From positions 1,488,001 to 1,552,000 of the forward strand of contig JAAXNY010000013.1 of NCBI GenBank assembly GCA_013420905.1: a DNA stretch of 64,000 bases. The letters run 5' to 3'. Made by a program: the position numbers and the translations under genes. Positions within the stretch are counted from its first letter, which is position 1. Every line of letters begins with the position of its first letter. Below, piece by piece: positions 12,449-25,786 of the stretch. Under the pieces are notes generated by a model that worked only from the letters and a program-made list of their open reading frames with translations, ran no database searches and was not told where the DNA came from. This DNA is from Collybia mongolica. Its lineage: Eukaryota > Basidiomycota > Agaricomycetes > Agaricales > Clitocybaceae.

Positions 12449-14302
12449 ATGTCGTTGAAGTTTACAGTTGTTGGGGGCAGCATTGCAGGTGAACAAATCC
12501 TCATTTTGGACCTGGCCATTTATATAACGGTTATAGGCCTTGCGTCTGCATACGCACTCCAAAAAGCCGGCCATGAGGTGACAGTCCTGGAGAAGAGCGA
12601 CGGGCGTGAAAAAGTGAGCAAATCATCAGTAGGATTGGTGACTTGCCACTGATCTTGTACAAGAGCCGAGGAGGGCTCAGGTGCGTGGTGTTCTTGATGC
12701 CGTACGGGTTTAGATTTAGCGACACTTGCAGGAGTCCACCCAATATGACAAGATTGTTGAATCAATGGGGCCTTGGCCCCTCGTTAAATAGATACGGCCA
12801 TCGATGCACTCAATTTGTCTTCCACAAAGGTGAGCTCGTCCTATTTCTCAATTCTCCGCGTCGAAATTTTAAACTTTCATTCCTTCCTATTTCGTCCCAG
12901 GTGAAAGCGGCGAGCTAATTGCTATCATGAAGCTGCATGAAGAGTTCCTCAAGCATCTCATGGCGGACTTCTTGTTTATCCAGGTCCGCTATGAGATCCC
13001 AAGTCTTATGATCGCGTTAACTCTCCGTGTAGCACGGGGATCTTCATTCAATGCTGCACGAACATGCTGTCCAGGAAGGTGTCCAAATTCGATATAATTC
13101 TAAAGTGGTGCATGTAGATTCGGAAGCTATATCTGTGTTCCTTGAAGATGGCGAACAGTTAACCTCAGATGTTGTGATTGGCGCCGACGGCTTCAGCAGT
13201 CTTGTGCGCACTGCCGTCATTGGACAGGAAGTGCCAGAGACCCGGGAAAGAGATATAACTTTGAATTTTACCATTCCGACCGCTATAATGAAACAAGATG
13301 AGGACCTCAAACCCCTGACAAACAACACAGATGTGGGTCGATCTCGGGAGAACCATCTCATAATTGGAAGTTTATATCTTAACTTCTGTCTTTATAGTGG
13401 TCGATATGGCTTGGGGACCAATATATGATGCATGGGAGCCTTGTCGTGAGCAACTATCTCACCGTCTCAATATCACAATGGTTGATTTTCTGCTCTAGAA
13501 TTCCGACTGTGACTTTAGCGTAACCTTGGGCTACACCCTCTCAGACAACCTACCGGGGTACAACGAAGAATGGAAGGACAAGTACTCTCTTGAGCATTTC
13601 AGCCTTGATCTACAAAAGTTTGAACCAAGGTACCTGACTCGATTTGTGCTCACAGTATTTCCTCATGACGGTGGTCCGGCAGAGTCCGCAAGATGCTAAG
13701 CTTGGCGACGGATATCACACCCCATATCTACATCAGCCGGCCACACTTAGAGAGCTTTGTATGTGATCGAGCAAGACTCGTGCTGGTTGGAGAGGCAGCA
13801 CATCCACTATTGGTATATGTCTACTAGGCGTCATGGATCTCGTAATGACTAATGGATCCGGCTGTAGCCCAGTGGACAACACAACACAGCGCTTGGAATT
13901 GAAGACGCTCAAACCCTTGGGAGCTTATTTTCGGGTATTCAGCATCGTGACCAGGTTCCCCAACTATTAGCGGCATACGAGGAGCTACGACAGGCCCGGT
14001 GCATATCCGCCCAGGAGTGGGAGCAGCGAAAGCGAGTCATGCTCACATTACCCGGTGGGGAAGAGCAGGAACAGCGGGATGTACGGCTGAGAGGCGCGAT
14101 GGCATACAGGGAGTGGGATCACATGGACGAGAAGACCTTCAAAGAGATATGGGGCGATGAGCTAGATCTGTTTGTTTATGACGCCAGTGAGAAGGTTGAG
14201 GATTGGTGGACGAAGTGGGGACCACTGCTCGTTCGAGAAAGCCGAAACAGGCGAAGTTTGGCTCCAAACGTACAGGTTGAGTTAATTTCGAAAGCTGGGT
14301 AG
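12449..14302 (+). CDS. FAD-dependent monooxygenase, salicylate-hydroxylase type
   Basis: A class A flavoprotein monooxygenase that would hydroxylate an aromatic or similar substrate with NAD(P)H and O2. The start MSLKFTVVGGSIAG gives the dinucleotide-binding fold at the N-terminus, continued after an intron by LASAYALQKAGHEVTVLEKS. The middle holds HGDLHSMLHEHAVQEGVQIR and the DG motif VVIGADGFSSLVR. The second FAD motif reads LVLVGEAAHPLLPSGQHNTA, followed by IEDAQTLGSLFSG. Nine short introns are visible and every join keeps frame. The second FAD motif has GEAAHP where GDAAHP is usual. The C-terminal exon is rich in Trp and Glu and ends at 14302. Estimated length is about 460 residues, normal for the family. 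An upstream in-frame ATG at 12377 is possible but its extra residues look unrelated. Confidence 0.9.
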
Positions 14303-15629
14303 CGGTCGTGCCGGTGATTAATGGGCTAGGTGCCGGGATATCTTTTACCATATTTTTTTATAAGGTGTCAGTGTTGTGTACATGCATGAAAGGAGCACCA
14401 CGAGGGGCGTTAATACATGCATCGTCCACATTATTAAGTGCATTTATCGGAATGTCGAAAATATTTCAATACAGATCACCTCAGAAGTTCAATCTCACGT
14501 ACCTGTACCTGAGGGTGGGGTAAAGATTCATCAGGTGCCCGCGTGAGAGGATCCCGAAAGCAGCGTGATAGGTATGACTAGATTTACTGAGTACTTCGCC
14601 GAGAGATAATGAGTGATTCCATGTAATTTTGTGACAATGCAGGGGAGTAGCGGCCCGAGCGTAGGAAAGTGCGAATCATGTGGATAGCGTGCGGGCTAAC
14701 CTCGTCTGATAGAATCCTTGGGTGAGGGTTCTGAGCCAAGGAGGTCCGAGAAGGAGGCGGAGGCCCGCGCGATGATACGGCAAGACACCATACGAAGGTA
14801 ACTTACTTGAGGGTGATCAGTTGATGACCTTTAGTAAGCCTGGAGAGAGAGAGGGAGGAATACTGGGTGGCCGCGTGTGATTCAGTTTCCGGGATACAAA
14901 AGCTCTGTTAGGACTTAGGGTAGGTAGCCGGGGGTCGGGAAAATATCCGCAATGAACGCGGTAACCTATCCGGAGCATACAAGGACTGGTGACTGATCAG
15001 AGCCGTATCAGTCTTCTACTGCACGATCGCATTTTACTGTGACGCTCCGAAGTTTGAGAAAGAGGCTGCCGAAGACGATAATACCATTAGAGTTGCCTCC
15101 CGAGAAATCCGGGGTGGGGGGTGGATTTTGAGAGGCTATGACGAAAGATAATTAAACTGAGATTACAGATAGAGGTAAGCTTTTCCATGTTGTATCAGAG
15201 TGACTAAGTTCGCTCTCACACTCGTGTTCGCCCCAACTTTGTTGCTATTTATCCACACTACCAATACCCACACTACCAATTGGGAAACCTTGTTGGTGCA
15301 GTGAGTATCAGCCGACCTGGTAGCACACTGCAGGGTTCACAGGTAGTGGACATGGGGCCATGATAAAGATCGAACTGAAAAAAGTACTTGGCTCGTCCCA
15401 AGGTTGAAAAGTTCCTCAATATACAGTATACTTAATGGTCACAGGTCCGCCTCGAAGTCACGCTACACGAGGTGGGATCACGTGGTCGCGTTCGTTTGCG
15501 CGACTTTGGAAATTCAACATCGTCTCTGGTTACCATATACTCCCTGCACGCACCGCTGTTTTTGGCCGACTATCTTTGTTCTGACGTACAAGTCTAAGTA
15601 TTAGCTCCTGTAAAGCCTACCTATGCACC
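14303..15629. other. Gene-poor 1.3-kb stretch
   Basis: No open frame of note occurs here. It separates the metabolic block from the Ase1/Pol2 block. The first part is purine-rich with scattered GA tracts (around 14740-14870). I see no tRNA or transposon, and only a very short doublet (cactaccaat twice near 15260). It must contain the Ase1 promoter at its right end. Confidence 0.5.
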
Positions 15630-18204
15630 ATGACGAGCCTACCAATGCCCTTGACGCTAACGTCATTGTTAAACTCGCTTCACACACATCTACAGTCGCA
15701 GACACAACTTTTACCAACTCTTCACGCCCAGCTTGGGCTTCCGCCCACTGCTCTTGAAGATGAACTTACCGCTCTCCAACAACAACTTATGCATAGTGTC
15801 GAGAATCAGATCGATATACGGCGAAAAGAGGTCGAGAAATGGATGGAGAAATGCGATGCGGTGGAAAACGATTGTCTCCGGTATTCTAAAGCATTAGGTG
15901 GAAATATCAAGGCTACAGGTAGTAGCGTAGGGGATCTCAGAAAGGAGCAAGTTCTCCCTCGGAGGTACGATATGGCATCGGAATATCAAGAAAAACTACG
16001 TCAGGTGAGTGGCATGCGTTGTTCAACGAGCACTTGTTGATTTTGCGCTAGTTATATCACACGAAACTTGAACAGCTGACGACATTGACGAATCGTCTCA
16101 ATGCCCTTGCGCGCACTCTCGGCGCCGATTATTATGCACCAGATGTCCTTGGGCCAGCACCTGCGCCTGGCGAGAGTCCTCATGAACTATCCATGAATTC
16201 CGACGTCACCCCGGAGCGATTCTCAAGGCTTGAAAAAGAGCTCGTTAGAGGAAAGGCTGAAGTGGTGAGCTCGACATCGATTGATGGAAGTGTTGTGGAA
16301 CTGACTGAATTGTGAATGACAGTCGAAAAGGCTCCATCAGCTATCTGCGACGCTAGTCCAAATCGACTGGCTATATACGGAACTAGGCATGACGCCCCCA
16401 TCCCTAGATGATTTACCCTCGGCCAACTTGAACCCTTTTGCCACATCCCTTTCCATTCCCACCCGAAACTCGTCGTCAGACTCCACCTTGAACGACCCTT
16501 TTGCCATCTCTACGCCAACTCCCTTGTCGCGCACCAAACCCATTACGCCTCTTCTTTTCCAAGAAATTATTGCCCCTCCTCCAGAATCAGAGTACCAACG
16601 TATCTTCGCAGGATTCGTTGCTAGGATTGAGGAGGTTGACGATGAGGGTTTACCAGAAAACCGAACCGTCCCGGTTGGACTAGAGACCGTGGAACCTACT
16701 CTAGGGTTGTTGTCATGGGCTGCAAATATGCGCTCTTCTTTGGAAGAAACAAAGCGTCGGAGAGAAACCCATATCCAGGCGATGTACGATCAACTTGAGG
16801 GTTTGTGGAGGAGGCTTGGGGTTGGGGAGGCAGATATGGATGCTTTTGTGGAAGCCCATCGTGGGAGTACAGAGGAAACAGTGCGGGAGTACGAGGAAGA
16901 GTTGGAGAGGATGTTGGAATTAAAAAGAGAGAGGATGGGTGTTTTTGTACATAGCGCGCGGGAGGAGATTATGAGATTATGGGACGATCTCATGATCGGA
17001 AATGACGAGAGAGCTGACTTTGCGCCGTTCGCAGATGGTGAGTCTCCGTATATATGTGATCATAAAACTTATGGTTATTTTGTAGATGAACACACGGAGG
17101 AACTGTTGACTATTCATGAGGATGAAATTAAACGGCTGAAGGACGAGAGACGGATGAAGGCCCCCCTGCTGGCTGGTATCAAGAAATATTTCGACATCTG
17201 TGAAGAAGAAAAGGAGCTTGCTGCCGCCGCGTCAGACCAGACACGTCTTCTCGGCAGAGGCCGGGATCCAGGACGGCTTTTAAGAGAAGAGAAGATGCGA
17301 AAGAGAGTCTCGAAGGAAAAGCCACGCGTAGGTCACCCCTTGCGGAAGTCCGCTCCGATATCTAACGCAAGATATTCAGCTTGAACAGGATCTCCTAGCA
17401 TCAATTCCCGCTTGGGAACAAGAAGCCAAGCGACCCTTCCTTGTTCATGGGGAAAGCATCCTGCAGATCCTCATGGAGACAGTGAGTGCCGCCGATCAAG
17501 AGAACAAACGGAAGACACCACGTGCAGGCTCGGTTCCGCCACGCGCAACGACACCTGTGAATTCACTACATGCCTATGTCCCTGGCTCCAAAAATGGTGT
17601 TGTCACGCCTGCAATACGCCCTGGTTCGGCGTCGCAGTCTGTACCTAATAAACGTCAAAAGCTTGGAGAGCCGACTACAGGCACAGGCCACCAACGGCAG
17701 GGAAGTGGCGGAAATGGACACACACCAAACTACGGGAGAGCACCGTTGGGGTCACATCGGGGAGGCAATAATGCGTCTGGGCGGACTGTGTCGCCTTCGA
17801 AGATCCCTGGAAAGACCCCCACCGGGGTCCAGTCGTCGTTACCCCGACCTATAGGACTTGTCATGCCTGTACCGAAGCCAGGGACACAACATCATGCTCT
17901 TGGGCATGGCCGAGTCCCGAGTGGTATGGCTTACACGAATGGGTATCCAGGTGGGGGGAGAGGTTCTTCTTCGGTTTCCGGCCTTACATCAAGCGCATAT
18001 GGATCGAGATATGCTAGCGGTGGTGCTGGATATGGTACAGGTACAGGAGCAATGAAGAAGGCTACGAGAGCACGAAGAGAAAGCTTTAAGCCACGGCCAA
18101 GCGTCGATGCCATGGAGATGGGCATGGGAGTTGGTATTGGAGGTCATGGGACGAGATGGGGTGGACTCTCGGGAAGTGTAAGGGAAGAAGACGAGGGATA
18201 TTGA
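15630..18204 (+). CDS. ASE1: Ase1/PRC1/MAP65 microtubule-bundling protein
   Basis: This is the anaphase spindle midzone protein that cross-links antiparallel microtubules. The N-terminal half is helical and coiled-coil-like: LGLPPTALEDELTALQQQLM, then a long charged stretch with RRKEVEKWMEKCDAVENDC. Middle blocks include LHQLSATLVQIDWLYTELGM, typical of the family, and a spectrin-like segment EETKRRRETHIQAMYDQLEG followed by LWRRLGV. Further on come IMRLWDDLMIGNDERADF and IKRLKDERRMKAPLLAGIKK, and the conserved WEQEAKRPFLVHGESILQIL. The C-terminal 240 residues are Gly/Ser/Pro/Arg-rich and probably disordered, with many SP/TP sites suitable for CDK control. Four introns are clear. Start is the ATG at 15630; stop at 18204. 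The Pol epsilon gene begins 242 bases downstream on the same strand. Confidence 0.92.
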
Positions 18205-18445
18205 ATATCCAACTTGGATTTGATTATGAAAGAAATGACGTTCCTCCCACCGCATTTATTATTACTTTTATTATGTTTCATTCATCTCGTGTAATCTATG
18301 TAGTAGGTAGAATATAACGGCGACCACATGTACACCGGCCCTTCAACGAATGAAGAGTTTTCCCGGCCAACGTGTGTGACAACTCTAGAACGCGTCGCGT
18401 CACACACCACTGTCACATAAACTTTCCTTATTCCCGACCTCCATA

Positions 18446-21400
18446 ATGGCTCGAGGTCGTGGTACATTCGGACTATCCTCTGCACGAGGAGGCGCGCGCG
18501 GATCATTTCGTGGCTTTCGTGGCGGTGGCTCATGGCGAGGGGGTAGAGGCAGGGGGCGAGGGCAAGGTGGTGCGAACGCACCTACTGACGCGGCACCTCA
18601 ACGCGAAGACGATGGCACGCAACTTACAGAGAGGTTCGAAAGGGTCGCATTGTCGGATGAGATTGATGAGAAACTTGGATTTGCGCGAATACAGGCAGGG
18701 GGGAGAAAAGAAGGATGGCTTGTCAACATGCATCCAGTAGGTCGTAATGTTGTAATATCTTGCTGTGACTAATGGAATGCACCCATCAGACTCTCATCAA
18801 AGATCCGGACTGGCCTTCTGGAAAATCGGCGGTCGACTTCTACTTCATTCAAGATGATGGAGGGATGTTTAAGTGCACCTTCCAGTACGAACCATACTTC
18901 AATATCTGTTGCAAGGTGAGTTGCCCCAAGCCTGTAATTCATGGGGGGTTATAATATTCTGTAGGGTGGAACAGAAACGATAATTGAAGAGTGGCTAAAC
19001 AGAAAATATGAAGGCCTGATCTGTCGTATCACTCGAGAGAGAAAGGAGGACCTAAAACTACCTAATCACCTCATGGGTCACCGCCGCCTCTATCTTCAAC
19101 TCCACTTTAGGAATGTGTCAGATCTCTTGACCGTAAGACGCGATATCCTTCCTATAGCCCTCGCAAATAGTGCGAAACGGGATGCCGTGGATGCGTATGC
19201 CGAAGTTGTCAGCGCAACGGCTGGAGCTTCTATGGATATTGAGATCGACGTAGACGAGTGGGCTGACTTTGGTAGCAGCAGGACTGCTGGGAAAGGAGCT
19301 GGGTCTCGCGATAGGGATCCTCGTGAAGGTATCATTGACATTCGGGAGTATGATGTACCCTATTACCTTCGGGTGGCCATCGACAACGACATGAGGGTTG
19401 GTCTTTGGTATGCGGTTACTTTCGCCGAAGGGCAGCCCACTTTCTCTAAGCTAATAGAGAAAGTCAAACGCGCGGATCCTGTGGTTATGGCCTATGACAT
19501 CGAAACGACCAAGTTGCCTCTCAAGTTTCCTGATCAAGCCATCGACCAAGTCATGATGATTTCGTACATGGTTGATGGACAAGGCTATCTCATTACCAAC
19601 CGCGAGATTGTGAGCGAAGACATTGATGATTTCGAATATACTCCCAAAGAAGGCTATGAGGGCCCATTCACTGTTTTTAACGAGCCCGACGAGGCAAGAT
19701 TCATTTTTCTAATGCTACATTCTCAGCTAACTTTTTGGTCCAGGCAGGGGTTATCAAACGTTTCTTCTCCCATATCCAAGATGTGAAGCCCACTGTTATG
19801 GCGACTTTCAACGGCGATTTTTTCGATTTTCCGTTCCTGGATGCGCGCGCGAAGGCAAATGGGATCGATATGTTCCTTGAGACAGGTTTTGCGAAAGATG
19901 CTGAAGGTGAATACAAGTCTCGCACTTGTGTGCACATGGACTGCTTTCGTTGGGTCAAACGTGATTCATATCTGCCTCAAGGCAGTCAAGGTTTGAAGGC
20001 GGTGACCACAGCGAAACTTGGCTACAACCCAATTGAGCTTGATCCTGAGCTCATGACACCGTAAGTTTGCATCGTGACGGAGGATATTCTCACCTGAATC
20101 CAATATGTCTTTCAGGTATGCCATGGAGCAACCTCAAGTTTTGGCCCAGTATTCAGTTTCAGATGCTGTCGCAACCTATTATTTATACATGAAATATGTC
20201 AATCCGTTCATATTCTCTTTGTGCAACATTATTCCGCTCTGTCCCGATGAGGTTCTGCGCAAGGGGAGTGGAACACTGTGCGAGACTCTTCTAATGGTAG
20301 CTCTTGATTTTGTATTTAACAAGGATTACTTTACTCATTCTTTTTAGGTCGAAGCATACCGTGGTCAGATTATCATGCCAAATAGGCACGAAGAAGCACA
20401 TGGAAATATGTACGAAGGCCATCTACTTGCGTCGGAGACCTATGTCGGCGGCCATGTTGAAGCGTTGGAGGCTGGAGTGTTCAGGAGTGATATCGCTACT
20501 GAATTTAAAATTGTTCCAGCTGCGGTCCAACAGGTATTACGTTTCTTTTGGTTGATTGTACACGACTTGATCTATCTTCGTGCAGCTCATTGACGATCTC
20601 GATGCCGCCCTGAATTTCTGCATTACGCAGGAATCCAAGTCTTCCCTGGATCAAGTAACGAACTACGACGAAGTCAAGGCAGAGATAAAAGCTGCCCTAG
20701 AACTCATGCGCGATAATCCAAAGCGGGTCGACAACCCCCTTATCTATCATTTGGACGTTGCGGCGATGTATCCCAACATTATGTTGTCCAATCGACTCCA
20801 GCCGGATTCCATGATTGACGAGTCGGTCTGTGCGGTCTGTGATTATAATCGCCCAGGGAAAACATGTGACAGACGCCTTGAATGGGCATGGAGAGGCGAG
20901 TTCTTCCCAGCTCATAGGGACGAGTATAACATGATCAAGCACGCCTTGAATCAAGAAACATTCCCATCCAAACGGCCCGGAGGGCCTCAGCGGAGGTTCC
21001 CTGATCTATCAGAAGCCGAGCAAAGCGCTTTGCTTCACAAGCGTCTCGGGGACTATTCACGCAAGGTTTACAAAAAAACGAAGGACACACGCGTTGAAAC
21101 ACGGGAAGCCATTGTTTGTCAAAGGGAAAACCCCTTCTACGTCGATACAGTGCGGACGTTCAGAGACCGTCGGTACGAATATAAAGGATTGCACAAAACA
21201 TGGAAGAAGACTTTGGATACTGTCATTGCTGATGGGGGTTCCATCGCGGAGATTGATGAGGCAAAGAAGATGATAGTCATCTACGATTCTCTACAACTAG
21301 CCCACAAGTGCATCCTCAATTCTTTCTACGGATACGTGATGCGAAAGGGTGCCAGGTGGCATTCGATGGAGATGGCAGGTATTACGTGTTTGACAGGCGC

Positions 21401-24400
21401 AAAAATCATTCAAATGGCCCGAGCTCTCGTCGAGCAAATCGGTCGCCCGCTCGAGCTAGATACGGATGGCATCTGGTGTATGCTTCCTGGGGTTTTCCCA
21501 GAGAACTTTAAATTCAAACTTGAGAACGGAAAAACCATCACATTTTCCTATCCATGCACCATGCTAAATCACCTCGTCTACGATCAATTCACAAACCATC
21601 AATATCACGATCTCGATTATGAAACCGGTGAATACGTTGTACACAGCGAAAACTCTATCTTTTTTGAGCTCGACGGCCCGTACAAAGCTATGATTCTTCC
21701 TTCTTCAAAAGAAGAAGACAAATTGCTGAAGAAGCGTTACGCGGTATTCAATGACGATGGCTCTCTCGCTGAGCTGAAAGGATTCGAAGTCAAACGCCGA
21801 GGCGAACTGCAGCTCATCAAGATTTTTCAGTCACAAATATTTGAGAAATTTCTCCTGGGTACGACCACGCAAGAATGTTATGCTGCTGTCGCGGAAGTCG
21901 CGGACCAATGGCTCGATGTTCTTTTCAGCAAAGCTGATAGTCTGAGTGACGATGAGCTCGTCGACCTCATAGCAGAGAACAGGAGCATGTCAAAAACATT
22001 GGCTGAATACGGTGCTCAGAAATCGACCTCCATTAGCACAGCCAAACGCCTTGCCGAATTTTTGGGTGACCAGATGGTCAAGGATAAAGGCCTTGCTTGC
22101 AAATTCATCATCTCCGCTAAGCCAGTAGGGGCTCCGGTAACAGAACGTGCTGTCCCCGTGGCTATTTTCTCGGCTGAGGAGAGTGTTAAGCGCACATACC
22201 TACGCAAGTGGCTGAAGGACAGCAGCCTCACCAACTTTGAATTACGATCAATATTGGATTGGCAATATTATATCGAAAGGCTGGGCTCAGTAATCCAAAA
22301 ACTTATAACCATCCCGGCAGCTATGCAAAAAGTTTCAAATCCTGTTCCGCGTATCCGCCACCCAGATTGGCTCCACCGACGAGTTGCTGGTGCTATCGAC
22401 AAGTTCAAGCAGAACAAAGTTACTGACTTCTTTTCCCGTCCAACCGGTGATGAAACTCAGGAAAGTGGGGAGCCCGCAGATATGGAAGATTTTGGAACGA
22501 AATATCTGCACCCTGACAAACCACGTATTGCGGTCGTCAAACGAAGAGCAGTGCGCGAAGTTACTCCGGAGCCCGAGCTGGGGGCAGTACCTCTCCCAGA
22601 TCCATCAGTAAATTACTCTGCTTGGATTAAGTCCATGCGACTTCGATGGAAGCAGAAGCAAGACGCTCGCTGGGGAAGTTCGACAATTGTTCCTGCTATG
22701 TTTAGAAACACTCGAGTCCGAACGAATCATCGATGGGATATTGTCCAAATTCGTCCCAGCCGAATTCCAGGTCGCTACATAATGTGGCTGTCCGTCGATG
22801 CCGAGCTCGTTTCGGTCCCTCTTCGTATCCCTCGAGAATTCTACATCCACTTCAAACAGCCAAAAGACGAAATTTTTCGATCAGAGTATTACACATGGGA
22901 GAAGGTAACACGCAACCTTCCACGAGACCTTCCTTGTACAAACCTATACAAGATATCCGTCCGCGAGGATATATATTGCGATATACAAGAACATTTTATA
23001 GACCTCACGAATGACTCCAATGTGAATGGAGTATTCGAACAACATGTATGTGCATCCTGCTTTGTACCCACGCCCCTGTAAACCTTGATACTTTATTTCA
23101 GGTCCCTTTGGTTGTTAGGGGATTAATCAAACTTGGTAAATCCTGCTCTATGGACGATACTTCTATGACTTTGAATCGAGCCCAACATGTTGGATTTGAT
23201 TTGAGTCAACTGGACCGGACAGGTCCTTCTCCCTCTCGTCAAAAATATCTGAATGGGGGAAAATCCGGAAAGTACATACTACTATACCATGCATGTTCTG
23301 CTACTGCCCCTCTCCATGTCTTCGCCAGCTTCCCGCCATCCGGCCCTGTAAAACTTCACGTTGTGGACCCAGCAACTCGTCGGCAACCTATAGGACGTTT
23401 GCAAGATATCTACATTGAGCTTTTACAGAAGCGGAACCAGGCCTATGGGCAAAGTAGATCAGTCATATACCCTGATTCTCGGGAATTTTCTACTACATAT
23501 CATACCAACGACATCACAGCACTGAAAGCGATTTCGCGAGAGTTCGGCCTTATGGAAGACAAATCATTCACCGTCATCATCTCTTCCACAAAAGACCAGT
23601 CATACTTCGATAGACATGTTCCCAAACTTGCGAAATTCCCAGTGCTATCGATGACCAAGGCCAAAGCACCACATACACTTGACGTATTCCCATGGCAATC
23701 CCACGTATCCCAGAAGATGCTAAATCGTTATTTGAGCATGGGTGTATGGATCGATCGCATGGCGTCCCTCGCCGATTATTACGATATCCCCATTGGCCAT
23801 ATTGAGGGTGACCAGCCTCTTTTAATATCGGACATCAGCTTTGCTCGCCGATTAGTCCAACAAGATATTGTGCTATGGTGGTCTGTTGGAGAACACCCAG
23901 ATCTAGGGGGCATCGAAAATGATCAACGACCCTCAGAAGATTTCCCCAAGACCGAATTTTTGTCTCCTGGTTCCTACGCCAACGTTTGCTTGGAGATCAC
24001 AGTCCGCAACCTCGCAGTCAATTCTGTCCTTCAGGCAGTGATGGTCAATGAACTGGAAGGAAGTGGAGGTGCGACAGCCTTCGACTCTGTTTCTCACACT
24101 TTGGACGAATACAAAGGTGGAGAGACACAGCGCGATATCTCCCTTGGAGAATCAAATGTGTCAACACAGATGTTTAATACTCTGAAGGCAATGATCAAAG
24201 CGTGGCTTTTGGACAAAATCCGAGACCACTACGAAAGTCCGGCTACTCTCGGGATTGACCACTTCTGGCGTTGGATCAGCTCAAACTCATCGAACATGTA
24301 CGACCCAAGTATCCACAAATTTGTTCACGGGCTCATGCGGAAGACGTTCATACAATTGCTCGCCGAGTTCAAACGGCTTGGCTCCAATGTTGTTTATGCT

Positions 24401-25577
24401 GACTTTGGCCGGATTCTGCTCGCTACATCAAAACCTCCCGGAACGGCACATGCCTACGCCACCTACATCACAACGGCTGTTACTTCTCATGAATTATTCC
24501 AGCACATCTATTTGAATACCGAGCGGTTTTATGACTTCCTTCTTTTCATGGATCAGGCCAACTTTGGTGGCATTGTTTGTGAAGACCCACTAGCGCTTGA
24601 GCCTCCCGAAGAACTCTCCATGGAAATGCGATGGAATATTCAGGAATTCCTTCCGCCAGCTGTACAAGATGATTTTTACGGTATCGTACAGTATTTTATG
24701 ATCGAACTGTTCAAGATTAAACAGAAGACTAATGGGGCATCACGCATTCCATTACGCGTTCTTCCTGGTGGAGCACCCGACTCAACCCAACGAGACGTTG
24801 GAAAGACAAAAGAAATGACTGCTGTATTGGAGTTCATAGCCCGCCGTCTTACGAGAAAACTTCTCAGGGTTATCGGCGTTGTACAAGATCGATATAAAGA
24901 CTCAATGATGGGCGAAGACAACAGCATTGGCTTTGAGTTCCCAGAACTTGCAGGTTCTCATCTCAACCTCAAGGACCCTGTTCTAGAGTTGATCAAATTC
25001 GTTTGTGCGACATTCGCCTTGGTCAAGGATTTCCATGTCGAAATTGGGCTCTTGAAGAGGAACCTCTTGGAACTCATTGGAGTCCGGGAATTTTCATCCG
25101 ATGCCGCTTTCCGCAACCCTTGTGAACCCCTGAAACTCCCAAACGTTCCTTGTCGCCATTGTGATGCCTTGCGTGATTTCGACTTTTGTCGCGACCCAGA
25201 ACTCTCCCCAAACAACCTAGACGCGTCACCCAGATGGCTCTGCCTGGCATGCGGCGGTGAATATGATCGAACTGCCATCGAGCTCGCACTGATGCAGATG
25301 GTTCATACCATGGAGCGCACAATTGGTCAACAGGACCTACGTTGCTTGAAATGCCAGCAAATTCGCTCTGATAACGTATCCCTCTATTGCCAGTGTTCTG
25401 GCACCCAAGCCTACACCGTCAACAAAGCAGACCTACAGCAAAAAATCCGCACAATTGTAAATATTGCAAAAGTTCACAACCTGGGCCGCTTAAGGGTAAG
25501 ACGACGTCGACTAAAAATACATCTTCTAACGTCCCTTCACATAGGAGCGGGCCCAATTCATTCTAAGTATCTGGTAA
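18446..25577 (+). CDS. POL2: DNA polymerase epsilon catalytic subunit A
   Basis: The leading-strand replicative polymerase, about 2,200 residues, the normal size. The N-terminus is an RGG-rich tail ([20 protein letters not shown] onwards). The exonuclease motif is [16 protein letters not shown], with [10 protein letters not shown] as the next Exo motif. Polymerase motif A is [18 protein letters not shown] and motif C is ELDTDGIWC. The Cys cluster [13 protein letters not shown] together with the Cys in [16 protein letters not shown] matches the iron-sulfur site of the catalytic core. The inactive B-family C-terminal half follows, ending in the two zinc modules [10 protein letters not shown]...CLACGG and [10 protein letters not shown]...CQCSG. 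About eight introns are visible. The intron at 19694-19743 has a GC donor. The last intron (near 25496-25544) leads to a final exon ending QFILSIW, stop 25575-25577. No damage is seen. Confidence 0.96.
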
Positions 25578-25786
25578 CACGTACACTGTCTGCACCCTAA
25601 CCAATACCCGATACCCAATCGTTCGATACCCGGGAATGTTTGCATCGCAAACTAGACGAGATACTCACATAACGTTACTCACTATTTTCCAATGCAATGT
25701 AGTAGTACCTATGCCTACACTAGCTCTATCCAACAAAAAAAAATAGACTATCTCAAAGTCTGCTACAGTTTGCACCCGGGATGAAC

